A DNA stretch of 64,000 bases, taken from the NCBI GenBank assembly GCA_030015575.1, contig CM057344.1, positions 592,232,410 through 592,296,409 of the forward strand, read 5' to 3'. The notes under the pieces are model-generated. The model had not been told where the DNA came from, did no database searches, and saw nothing but the letters and a program-made list of their open reading frames with translations. Of the stretch, positions 43,601 through 54,402 are shown piece after piece. Source of the stretch: Agapanthus africanus. Its lineage: Eukaryota > Streptophyta > Magnoliopsida > Asparagales > Amaryllidaceae. How positions within the stretch are numbered: the first letter of the stretch is position 1; the number at the start of each line of letters is the position of its first letter. Made by a program: the position numbers and the translations under genes.

Positions 43601-45907
43601 GGTCGGGTCAATGGTCGCTGCCAAAGAGAGAGAGAAAAGAAACACTCAGCGTGCACTCTAACCTAGATCAGAATGGTTATCACTTTATCTAATCTGGAAA
43701 CCTCCCACTGTACCTCAAATTCTCCTCCAAACCTGAAAGAAGAATTAGTCGGGGTCACCCGAGGAGCAAACTAACTCATCAGTGGGAATCGGGATCCAAC
43801 TCTCATCGCATGATAACGTGACGGAATCCGCTCACGGTATCACACTCCAGAAGGTATGCGCATATCTGGCAAGTTTCAGTACTTTTGAAACTCCCGATGT
43901 GATTTTTACCCCATGCTCTTATGACCTTGACTTTGGCCAACAAATCATAAGTCACATGTCAAGTTCTACCCGTCATTCTCCAGGTTAATTTGAGCCCACC
44001 CGTACAAGCCCTTGACTTTGTCCAACAAGGCTATACGACTGCCCCAAACCAACGCATCTATCTATGCTGCATATGAATAACCAACAGCTACCAAACACTG
44101 TGCCTTGACTTTGGCCAACAAACACAACTTGAATACTATTGACTACCCATATGAAACGACGGAGAGCTACGAGTGGTTTCTGGAGAAAACCTTTAACGTA
44201 ATGAACTTGATATCGTTGAAGGAACGGATAGCTGTTTAGAAAATATAGTGACGAAAACCTTTACTAAAGAGGTCACTCCCGGTGAAGGGATCTCGGCTCT
44301 TTCCCCGTAGAATGGGGTGCAGGATATTCCAAATGAATACCACGATGCAAAGCAAAAGTAATCGGCTATAGTGAAGTTAATGCCCTGACGCAAACTTCTG
44401 TCCAAGGGGTCACTCCCGGTGAAGGGATCTCGGCCCTTGCCTCGTCGACTGAGGAGCAGGATATTCCAAATGAATACCACGATGCAAAACAAAAGTGAAC
44501 GTCCTTGCAATAACAGCTTTTTGAAAAGTGTTCCAACAACATCAGATTAGGTTTGTTTTAACTTGCATTGATCCGAATCAACGCAGTCCCATCAATTGAT
44601 CACACCACAAAGAACGAAAATATACTGATGTACGTATATGCCATCCGCATTCGCCACTGGGTCCCGTCATTACCCGTTAGGTTAGCTTACTAACGACAGA
44701 GCGGGGACTGGACTAGCGCGTATGTAAAACATATACAACATCTACTAATATATATACCAATATATTATATTCGCTCAAGGCGTGATAAAAATGCAACATC
44801 ACAGAAATGTACAGCATCACAGAACAATACAGATATCTGGGATCCCCGGGTTTCACAGAGCCACTACTGAAACCCGACGTTCCCCTGGTCGTGTGGATAG
44901 CCTGTGCAATGAAATCCTAGACCCCTACGGGCGCGGCAAGTTACCCGCCAAAACCTGAAGCGAGGCAGCCCCCTTCAGCACCGTGAATGGACCACCCAGC
45001 ACTTCACGGAATCCGGTAACTTAGGCACCCCTCCTGGGTCAACCTGTACTCCCTACGAGTGCGGCGAATAGCCCGCCAATTCTAGAGTGAAGCCCCTTCC
45101 GTCTCAATGCCATGAGATGCGGGCTTGTTGCCCTCTAGAACCCGGCTATCCGTGCACCCCTCCGCGGGGTAATCCTAGTACAGAAAGTAAAATACACATA
45201 CAACGGGTACATCGACCGCAACCAGGTCGTGCCCCAAAAGAATAATACAATCAGGCAGTGACGGCAGTCCACATGTCGGACGCTCGCCCCGCAATATCAA
45301 ATGTACATAATACAACAACACTGTACTAGCATTGCATCCAGGCTATCCCCCACGACCGATCCGCAACATCACAGCAAAATCACAAAACATCAACGTGAAA
45401 GTCACGTTCGCAAATCCGTCTAACCGGGCTATAGCAGTTAAATCGGATTTACCGATCAAGTGACATTCACGGTCGCAGATATAATGTAAATACTGTGAAA
45501 TAATGTGTTTAAAATATCCGATCGATCAAATTTTAACAAGTGGGCCCCCAAGCATTACTGTAGCAGATCAGGAAATTCTGGGCCCAATATTAATATTCCA
45601 AAAACCCTAAATTCCATTCAGGAGGCAACTGCAGAAATATGATACAGTGATCACATAAAGGTGCGGCGGAACCGCGGCAAGAAGGGGGTGTTTGCCGCGG
45701 TTCCGCGCTCCTACATTCGAATCACTGCATCGAATTTTTGCAGAACCCTTAGATTTTCCAGTACATCACTTTTCTCTAACCTGAAAAATTTTTTGACACC
45801 AAAAATTTTCAACAGAAAACTGATGTGAACAAAAATGTAGATTTTGGAATTTTGGTCGATCGGAAATGCAAAACACATTAAACCAAGCTAGACTAAATTA
45901 ATGGCGA
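43600..45907 (-). other. Leader (5' UTR) of element C
   Basis: 2.3 kb between gag and PBS. It aligns in several blocks with G's leader (60524-62597), notably 43780-44000 and 44635-44740. It contains a 141-bp-spaced repeat at about 44266-44360 and 44407-44500 (GGTCACTCCCGGTGAAGGG). Confidence 0.8.
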
Positions 45908-45920
45908 GGCTCTGATACCA
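45908..45920 (-). other. Primer-binding site of element C
   Basis: Minus strand TGGTATCAGAGCC, complementary to the 3' end of initiator tRNA-Met, one base from the LTR. Confidence 0.9.
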
Positions 45921-45921
45921 C

Positions 45922-48140
45922 TGTAAGTGCACGGCGGCGCCCCGGCCGTCAATCCGACGCCGGAATGCGGAAGCGGTGATAAACTTTAATTTTGCGAACT
46001 TAGCAAACCGGCACCACCGCGCACTAAACCCCGGATCGGGCCATTAAACTAGATCTAGCAAAGTAACAAGATAGGGAAGAGGTATACCGAATGATCCGAG
46101 TCCTCCGGTCTTCTCGTCGTCGTCCTGATCTCCTGCGGAAACTCCGGTCGTCGCCTCCTCGCCGGAAGAGCACCACATCGCCTGCATCTTTTACGGGCTC
46201 CCACCTCAATACCGAGCCAACTCGGGCGCGAAGTTGGCTGGCCGACGCGTCCAAGATTTGCTGTAGAATGTGTAGGGTTGAGGCTATGTCTCATTTGGGG
46301 TTTTGTTGCCTTTGAAGATGATGGAGGAATCAAGATAAGAAAAATGGTGCTTGCATTTTTCTAGCATGAAAATGAGATCAAGAAAGCCACACTCTCAAGA
46401 ATGAAACTCTCATCTTCTTCTCTCAAATGTGTTCAACCATCTCATATGAGAAAAGGGTGGAGGAAAAGAATACATAAGCAAGAGGGAGGTGAGTGTAGGA
46501 AAAGAGAGAGGGTGACCATATCCAAACATCATCATAACAAACTCACATCAACTACTAATCACCTCAAATCAACAAAAAGCAAGTGATGATGATAGATAAG
46601 AATGGTATCAAAAGATGCTTTCATAATTAATCCATATGCAAGAAAACCCTCCACAATGTGTTATTTGCAAACTTGCAAATAACACCCTCCATCGGAAAAG
46701 TCCGGCCGGGAAAGAACAAAGGAAAACCGGCCGGAACGGAATGCAAACTGGCAACTCCAAAAAACTGGTCCCGTAATAAATTACAGGAAAACCCCGATAC
46801 TGTGCATACACACCCGCATCTGTATTCCGTCCGGATACAAATGCAATGAGACAAAATCTACACTGTACCAAACTAGGATCCGGCTTAAACTAAAGCCGGC
46901 TAGTAATATCCGTCCGATCCTGATCCGTGCAATACCGCACGTATCTGATCGAACCCTGCCATATAACCATACGGCCACTAGTACTAACCGTCCGATCCTG
47001 ATCCGTGCAATACCGCACGTATCTGATCGGACCCTGCCATATCTTCATACGGCCTCTACAGCGTTTCGCCCGAAAGCTTGAGTAACTGTAAGTGTGGTGG
47101 ACTCTAAAGACTCGTCAATACTATGGCTGTGGATTTAACCACCAGCACGTCAGAGGTATAAGCCAATACGTGACGGGCCACCAGCTATTGACCAAAAGGG
47201 ACGTCGATGAGCGAACTCATCCTGACACCCTACTGAGCCTGTCAGTGACAATATCCTTACAGTCCGGTCCGTTCGTCTATGAGCATCGCATGGCGGGCCT
47301 AGGGGGTTGGTAAAAGTCAGACCCCCAAAAGCGGTACAAGTCGTGTCGGAGTGTAGCCCAGAACACCCTGAGATACTACTGGAATACCTACCAGTAAATC
47401 TCCTGCCTTGGCCAAGGATTTCGTGTAATGGCTCTCCTAGACACAGCGCGACCTCACCCCCAATACCGGGAGAGACGAACCCCTGAAGATCCGCTCACTG
47501 CCTCCATGTGGCTCGGGACTGTACCCAACTAAAACCTGTTTGCACGACTCCTTTGAGCCGTGGTAGGGTAGTAATCAAAGCACAGTGGGAACTCACACGA
47601 GACAAATGACGATCCCCAGGTCGATGAACTAACCTGTACACATGTCACCTGGGAACTGCTATCTGACGTCAGGTATAAGACCAACTAGCATGTTCCCGGC
47701 GAGTCCTGTCCGGTGTACTCATAACCCAATGAGCACCTGTATACATCTTAGGTGAACCAACTGACACCAGTGGCTTGTGAGACCGGCCACCGCCCCTCGT
47801 CGGGGTCTCGACTGTATACACTAGTCTACTCTGGAGAATCGATGCCCTGTCTCGAAACTCCTACGACTAGGGACCTTTTAAGGATGTGCTTATAGACTAC
47901 CAGCTCCCACGTATATGATCACCCTCATACTGCTGGCAGTCAAGCAAGAATCCTATGGGCTCTATCAACGTGCAATAGCGACCTGTCAGGTCACCTAAAG
48001 CAGTACACGATGATAAAGGTAAACCAGATAGCAAACTATCATCTCGAGTAAGACTGTCCTACCGGGATAGGTCCTCCCTCAATCATTGCAATCACGTGCC
48101 TGTGATCCAATAATTGACTCTGAGGGCACTATCTCCAACA
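45922..48140 (-). repeat. Right LTR of element C (element 5' LTR, 2219 bp)
   Basis: Same length and about 99.2% identical by eye to 38022-40240. Confidence 0.95.
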
Positions 48141-48145
48141 TATAT

Positions 48146-49525
48146 TTGTGTGTGTGTAGAGGTAGGTCATTACCTCGTGACTTATTTTAAGTTTTAATGA
48201 AGTTTAGAGGTTAAACATGATATATTAAACTTAAAGGTATTATAGCGCAAGAACACGGTATTCGAAAACGTTATCATTTTATATGTGAAATTTCATTCAA
48301 ATTGGGTTCTAGAAGTTTAGTGATCAAAATAAACATATTTAGGAGTGAGGTAATTGATTAAACTAAGAAAAATGAACTTCATGGTATTTTTATGAAAAGA
48401 ATACGGTTTTGCAAAGAAGCTATCATTTCATGTGAAAAAGTTTATTTAAATTGGTTTATGGGTGATTAATAGTCAACATGAATATGGGTAGATATTATGT
48501 ATTAGGTGACAAGTGGAAATTTATAGAAAAACCGAATCGGAAATCGGTTTATCCGATTTCCGTCGGGTTCCAAAAAGTCGTATTTTTACATTTATAGAAA
48601 AGAGAGATAGAAGGGATGGGACTTACGGTTTGGACAAGCTAAGGAAGCTAAGAGATGAGGTGGTTGTCGATTCGTCGAAAACGTCGCGAAGGTTCTGATC
48701 CGGTCGTCGGAATCCGTCGTCGGTTTCGACAGCGCTTCGCTTCTCGCTCTTTGCACCGAGTTCTCAAGAATTTGGGAGAGTGGACTTAGAGTTGTGAGGT
48801 GAAATGGTAGAGGGTAGGGGTCTTTATATAGGGCTAGGCTAGGGTTAGGGTTTGGATTTAAAAAATATTTTAAAAAATGTAAAAATCATTAAAAAATCAT
48901 TAATTTTGGTCTTAAAAGAGATTTAATTGAAATTGTGTAACAGTACTGGAAAAATAGACTATACAGGGGGTTAGACCAGGTCAACACGAAAAATTTTCAT
49001 GTTGACGACTCGGCCGACCGGCCGAGTCCGGCCGGCGGCGCCGGCCGATTCGGCCGAGTCGGGTGTCGATGGGTGGGGTTTGATCTGGGGGAGATTTTAG
49101 TATACTTTAATTTTTATAATTCGCAATAAATTGTGAGTTATGGCTGTTTGACCGTTTGACTTCTAAAAAAAATTTAAAAAAATGATATAAAAATTATGTG
49201 GGGCATGGGATTCGAACTCTGGTGGCTTGGTTCAGCAGTGTAAGGTATTACCAATGAACTACAAGCTCCTTCTTGTAATTATTGTGGTTTTTAATTACTT
49301 AAACTGATAGCAGCAAGAATAAATACTCCTGGTATACATTAAATTTAAAGCAATTTCTTGTACACTAAAAATGGAGTTATTTCATTCTTGTAGCTTGTAA
49401 TTAAAAACAAAAATAATTACCTAAATTTTGTGCTCAGGCTAAAATACCCCTTTGTGGATTTTAAAAATATTTTGAAAAAAAAATTTGTATAGGAAAAAAG
49501 TGTATAAAAAATTAGGGTTGTTACA
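48146..49525 (-). repeat. Right LTR of element B, second part
   Basis: Continues the B LTR after the second TATAT. It carries the TATA box (48822-48830) and a second tRNA-like stretch (49201-49269). It ends GGGTTGTTACA and is followed by TSD GGAAA. Confidence 0.9.
49201..49269 (-). repeat. tRNA-like (SINE-type) sequence in the right B LTR
   Basis: The same stretch as at 34801-34869, with a few substitutions. The B-box TTCGAAT is intact. The A box has one change. Confidence 0.55.
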
Positions 49526-49530
49526 GGAAA

Positions 49531-49945
49531 TATGAAGGAGTGAGGGCCCCGGAACGGGCCCCATCCCTATTTTATCTCCACAAGCGACCTCATCCAACGG
49601 TGCCCTTCATCTCCCGCCAAGACGCCTCCTCGCATCTGACGGCCCCGATTGCTCCACTTGTCGTCCCCCCATTGGACCGCACCCTTTCAGACGTCGCAGG
49701 TCTACACACGTCGCGTCAGCCAACCGACGCTCAACACGTCAGCCGTCACTTCAAAGGAAAGATACACGAACCAGAGCACCCTCCTTAAATGCGGAGATCT
49801 CATCCTGATTCGCTAGCAGAAAAGACAGCTCGAGGCCCGGAGACGCGTCCCGACGAAACCATTAGAAGGGAGCTCACCCCGGACGGCCCGGCAGTCTACT
49901 CCTGACCCGACCCGCTGGTTGGTCGGGACAAGAGTGGGGGGCTAA
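49531..49945 (+). other. 3' internal end and polypurine tract of element A
   Basis: GC-rich internal DNA of A resumes after B's TSD. PPT AAGAGTGGGGGGCTAA (49930-49945) directly precedes the 3' LTR. No coding domain is recognised. Confidence 0.75.
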
Positions 49946-50657
49946 TGATGATGCTTAATATTGGCGATGCCTAGGATTAGGACACGTGGCGGATGGCATA
50001 TCCCATAACTCGGAAGAAAGGGCCCACAGAGGCCGACCAGGCCTCCCCTGTACCCGACCTGCAATCACAAGCTAGCCCTCCTCGGGGCTCCCTGCAGATT
50101 CGCCTCCTCGGCTCCTCTGCTCGCCCTGAGCTGCCACAAGACTAAGTCTCATCGGCCTTCTCGCTCGTCTCCGAGCCCCCCGGCCGAAGCCGTCTTCCTC
50201 GGTCCTCCGACCAGCTCCACCGCTCACAGGCATAACCGTCACCCCGCGAATCTCGCCATGTGCGGATTCTCTGCCAGCAATATCCCACGTTCCATGCCTT
50301 CGCAATCCCCATTAACGGGCGATCCGCTCTCTACGCGGACGTGACGTCGGGAGCGTAACTGCCGGCGAGATTCTCGCGCCTGCTGCTGCGTGCCATCACC
50401 GCTATATAAACCCCCATCACAGAGGGGTCAAGGAAGCCATTTTTACTCCACTTAGCCATTACGCTGCTCGGATCTAGTACTAACTTGATCGTCGGAGGGT
50501 CCTCGGTGGTATCCAACCACCTCGGGGCTTCTTTACAGGTATTTGGCGTCAAACTCCTCCAATCACCAAATTTCCTCTACACCCATTGAGACCCACACAC
50601 AACAGGGAATCCCCTCCAGAATCTATCAGGAGATCGACGGAAGACAACATCTGAGGG
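49946..50657 (+). repeat. 3' LTR of element A
   Basis: Begins TGATGATGCTT. It aligns with 25814-26510 and stops short of the usual end where Angela LTR F begins. A TATA box is at 50403-50410. Confidence 0.85.
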
Positions 50658-52594
50658 AGTTGATAGAGCCCATAAGATTCTTGCTTGACTACCAGCAGTA
50701 TGATGGCGATCATATACGTAGGAGCTGGGGTCTGTAAGCACATCCTTAAATTGTCCCTAGTCGTGGGAGTTTCGAGACAGGGCATCGATACTCCAGAGTA
50801 GACTAGTGTATACAGTCGAGACCCCAACGAGGGGCAGTAGCCGGTCTCACAAGCCATTGGTGTCAGTTGGTTTACCTAAGATGTATACAGGTGCTCATTG
50901 GGTTATGGGTACACCGGACAGGACTCGCCGGGAACATGCTAGTTGGTATTATACATATCGTCAGATAGCAGTTCCCTGGTGACATGTGTACAGGTTAGTT
51001 CATCGACCTGAGGTCGTCATTTGTCTCGTGTGATTTCCCACTGTGCTTTGATTTCTACCCTATCACGGTTCAAAGGAGTCGTGCAAACAGGTCTTTTTTG
51101 GGTACAGTCCCGAGCCACATGGAGGCAAGTGAGCGGATCGGCAGGGGATTCGTCTCTCCCGGTATTGGGGGTGAGATCGCGCTGTGTCTAGGAGAGCCAT
51201 TACACAAAGCCCTCGGCCGAGGCAGGAGATTTACTGGTAGGTACTCCAGTAGTATCTCAGGGTGTTCTGAGCCACTCTCTAACACGACTTATGCTGCTAT
51301 TGGGGGTCTGACGTTACCAGCCCCTAGGCCGATATGCGATACTCATAGACGACCGGACCGGACTGTATGTATATTGTCATTGTTAGGCTCAGTAGGGTTT
51401 ATGGATGAGTTCGCTCGTCAGCTTCCCTTCCAATCAATACATAGGCAAACGTTACGTACAGCTTGTACCTCTGACGTGCTAGTGGTTATATCCAGTGCCA
51501 GTATGTTGATGAGTCATTAGAGTCCCCCACAGACCGTTTCCCAAGTTCGGACGAAACGTTGTAGAAGCCGTATGGTATTATGGCAGGGTTCGGAAAATGC
51601 ACGTGCGTTTTCGCACGTGTCGTTTTTCGGGCAGATAATATTTGTCGGCTTTGGTTTAAGCCGGATCCGAGTATTATGCTGTGTAGATATAATATCTTTG
51701 TCTCAGTTGCATTTGTATTCGGTCGTAATACAAATGCGGGTATGTTTATACTGATACGGGGTTATCCTGAAATTCGTTTCAGGATCACTTTTGGAAGTTG
51801 CCAGTTTCTAGTTTTCTATCAGCCGTATTTAACATTCGGTTAAATGCGGATTTATCTTTTCTTGATGAGTGTGGAAGGTTCTAGAAGTATCTAGATGGTG
51901 ACTAGGATGATGAGGTGGCTTGTGACTCATTTGTGCTTTAAATGATCATTTAATGTTTTTGATGACAAGGTTAAGTGATTCATTAGTTCATTAAATGAGT
52001 TCATACTAGGTGTATCATGACTTATTGTTTCATTCATGTTAATGGTCACCCCCTCTCCTATACTCACCTCCCTCATCCTCTATATATGGCCGGCCTTCCC
52101 CTCCTCTACTTACACACTTATTGATTAAAAAGATTATGATAGTTTGGACTCATGGAAATTAGATAGCCTCATTTCTCATTTCACCCGATTCCAAAAGGCA
52201 ACTTCATTAACCGTCCGTCCATAGTTTTGGACGTAACGAGACAAAGTGTTCTACTCATTCTCTACATCAATCTTGGTCATCTCTTTTAGCAAACTAGATG
52301 ATCGAGTTGCCTCGGTTCAGAGGCGGGAGCTCGTTTAAAAATCCGTCGACGTGGTGCCACCTGGACGAGAAGACTGGAGATTCAGGAGATCGGAGCAGCC
52401 GCAACAAAGCGTGGGATGATGGTTGAAGACCGAAGGACTCGGATCGTTCGGTATAACTCTTCTACCCACTTTGTAGTTTGTTAGTTTAGTTTTAATGGCA
52501 AATCTGGATTATAGCACGCGATAGCGCCAGTTGTAAAAGTTTTGTTCCGCATTTGGCGTTTGTTAGACGGCCGGGGCGCTACCGTGGACTTACA
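50658..52594 (+). mobile_element. Element F: truncated Angela-like copia LTR
   Basis: A plus-strand LTR related to, but distinct from, the LTRs of C and G. It runs from the block TTGATAGAGCCCATAAG to GTGGACTTACA, so the first 200 bp or so are missing. No PBS or internal region follows, so it is a solo or deletion-derived LTR. A TATA-like CTATATATGG lies at 52080. It has strong hairpins at 51600-51619, 51646-51663, 51709-51737 and about 51821-51848. Confidence 0.8.
52081..52087 (+). promoter_or_regulatory. TATA box of LTR F
   Basis: TATATAT within CCTCTATATATGGCC, followed by a pyrimidine-rich stretch. Confidence 0.5.
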
Positions 52595-53911
52595 TCCCAC
52601 GAATTTGTCTCGCCACGTAACGGCTATAAATTGTATTATTTAATTTATATTAATAAAAAATTTAGTTTATATTCCAATTATTTTATTCTATTTATTTGTT
52701 TTTTTTTAATTTTTTAGTCAAATTTTCCTTTTTAAAAAAAATTAAATTCAGAGGAGCAACTTGCTTGAGTTGCCTCATCTCGACTCGTGAGTCTGCAAGA
52801 CAAGTCGGTTTGAGTTTTGGGGTCTGGCAATGCGCCTCATCTCACCTCGGCGAGGAGAATCCAACTCCCCTCACCTGACAAGCGAGTCGCGCGGCGAGCC
52901 GGGCCAGCTCGTCTCATTTGCCAGGCCTACCCCTTAGCATGCAACTGGAATGTCTCGTCATTTTTGGATAGTTTGGAAAATAATTTTAGGAATTTCATTT
53001 TGGATAAATAAATCTTGGAAATCACAGGGAACCAGGACAAGGATATATTGCTTGGTTTTAATCTATGATTGAGTTAAAATATTCTTTTTTAAAAAAAAAG
53101 AACATTAGAGCAACACGGATTTCAAAGATACAAAGAGAGTGAAAAGTATTGGAAACAATATTTAGGGCTTAGATAAAAAAAAATCTCCCACAACATGCAT
53201 CTATTTCGGTTGATTTGATCGAGGAGACGGTCTTTAATAAAACGGAATGGAAGAGAAGGATTCATATACATGTTTCCAAAATTTTGGGATGAAGGGTTCT
53301 TGTTGTTGTAGAATGGATCTATCTCGGGTATTTTCCCCCTTTGGATTTACCGTGAATTGCCATCCAAACAACCATTTTTAAAGGACTGTCTGGGGATTGA
53401 TCCAAACATGCCCTAGTCTGCAAATTTTTCAGTTATATAACATTTGGTCAAAAAATGCAGTATTTATATGATATTATGTGTGTACATTTAATAGATGAGA
53501 AATCAGAGCTTGGACAGTTTTTAAGCCTGTTCATATAAATTAACAAACCTATATATACAACTTAAACTGACGACGATTAATAAAATCTTACAGTACTACC
53601 CGAGTATGATGTTGAAAACTTAATCATATAATTATAACTTTCGAATTATGAGTATGAGAGCTACATATTTTCCGTATCGAAGTATGAGTCGAACGAGTCA
53701 AACATTAATGAGGTCCAGAAAGAGTTGCAATTTGGATAGGCTCGATAATTCGAGCTGAACAGGATTTTTCTTCATTTAGTATCCCCTTAACAAAGACCTA
53801 GAGTAGTTCTTCTCCCCTAACTTTCCGAGGTTTTCCAACACACATACACATAAAAGTTCTACTTTTGTGCTTTGCGTAGTTTGGTTATCAGGCGTATAAT
53901 CGATTCATGCA
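52595..53911. other. Intergenic, AT-rich; nothing convincing
   Basis: It has homopolymer-rich DNA (52640-52740) and a GC-richer patch (52750-52930) without a usable frame. At 53385-53415, GATCCAAACATGCCCTAG looks like one end of a MITE whose other end was not found. Confidence 0.5.
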
Positions 53912-54106
53912 TTGAACGTCGAGCAAACGGATAGAGAACTAGCGCATGCTTTGTACCGCATCGATAGGCTGAGCCAATTTTGTTGCAAGGTTAACCAATT
54001 ATTACCGGATCACACGCCAATTACCTATTTACTCCATCCTTATTCATATGCGGAACTAAATTCCTCTATGAATTCTTTTTTAATCATTTTGCCATATAAT
54101 TTTCAG

Positions 54107-54402
54107 GTTAAATTCCTAGAGGCCTCATACCGTCTAGAGCACGACAGAGGAAGAGAGAGAAAGGACGCAATTTCTTTGCCCCCCGAAGTTACCATTGAGA
54201 TACTGAGACGACTCCCCACGAAATCTGTTTTGAGAGTGAAGTGTGTGTGCAAGTTATGGTACTTCCTTACGCAAGAACATTACTTTATCGCTCAACACTT
54301 AGAGAACAAGCCTAATATCGACGACATCGGCATCTTAGCGGTGCCTCCGTTTTATGGACCTGTGCGTGCATTATTATGACAACGGATTTCACAAGTTTGA
54401 TA
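54107..54402 (+). pseudogene. F-box gene copy 2, cut by element G
   Basis: This exon starts after a good acceptor (polypyrimidine then TTTCAG at 54101-54106). Translation gives a basic stretch, then a clear F-box: ISLPPEVTIEILRRLPTKSV then LRVKCVCKLWYFLTQEHYF (about 54170-54300). F-box proteins recruit targets to SCF ubiquitin ligases. The frame is also open upstream to 53912 through the presumed intron, but that part looks non-coding. The frame ends at a stop just before the LTR, and homology to copy 1 (DNGFHKF) continues in another frame up to 54402. The copia element interrupts the gene there, so only the F-box end remains in the window and the gene is probably dead. Confidence 0.75.

Larger units (their letters stand above)
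38022..48140 (-). mobile_element. Element C: Angela-like Ty1/copia element, coding region decayed
   Basis: Perfect TSD TATAT (38017-38021 and 48141-48145). LTRs of equal length (2219 bp) differ at about 18 sites by eye (0.8%), which implies a very recent insertion (roughly 0.3 My with a common grass rate). PPT AAGTGGGAGAT and PBS TGGTATCAGAGCC (both minus) match the Angela/BARE type, as does the LTR start TGTTGGAGATAGTGCCC. The internal 5.7 kb carries only faint traces of copia pol and a long leader. It is broken in many places. Confidence 0.93.
31851..49525 (-). mobile_element. Element B: long-LTR, short-internal Tekay-like element, split by element C
   Basis: Perfect TSD GGAAA (31846-31850 and 49526-49530). 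Read on the minus strand, the LTRs begin TGTAACAACCC and end GCGTGACA. The left LTR (the element's 3' LTR) is 31851-35125. The right LTR (the 5' LTR) is 36108-38021 plus 48146-49525, parted by element C. The internal region is only 982 bp, with one gag-like ORF and a Tekay-type PPT block. No pol is present. The LTRs differ by roughly 2% by eye. The structure looks whole for a non-autonomous element, apart from the insertion of C. Confidence 0.9.
25814..50657 (+). mobile_element. Element A: gag-only Tat-lineage LTR element with an antisense gene, host to elements B and C
   Basis: A fossil non-autonomous gypsy element. It has a 5' LTR (25814-26539), PBS (26541), gag (26606-28311), a minisatellite, an antisense intron-containing gene (29779-31766, minus), then element B (31851-49525), a last 415 bp of internal DNA, PPT, and a 3' LTR (49946-50657) cut short where an Angela LTR begins. 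No protease, RT or integrase is seen. The internal region without B is about 5.7 kb. The LTRs differ by about 4-5% by eye, so A is the oldest of the three nested elements. It is broken in several places. Confidence 0.85.

Noticed and set aside
51098-51520. 140-codon frame in LTR F
   Set aside because: LTR sequence without homology; the same region is not open in C or G.
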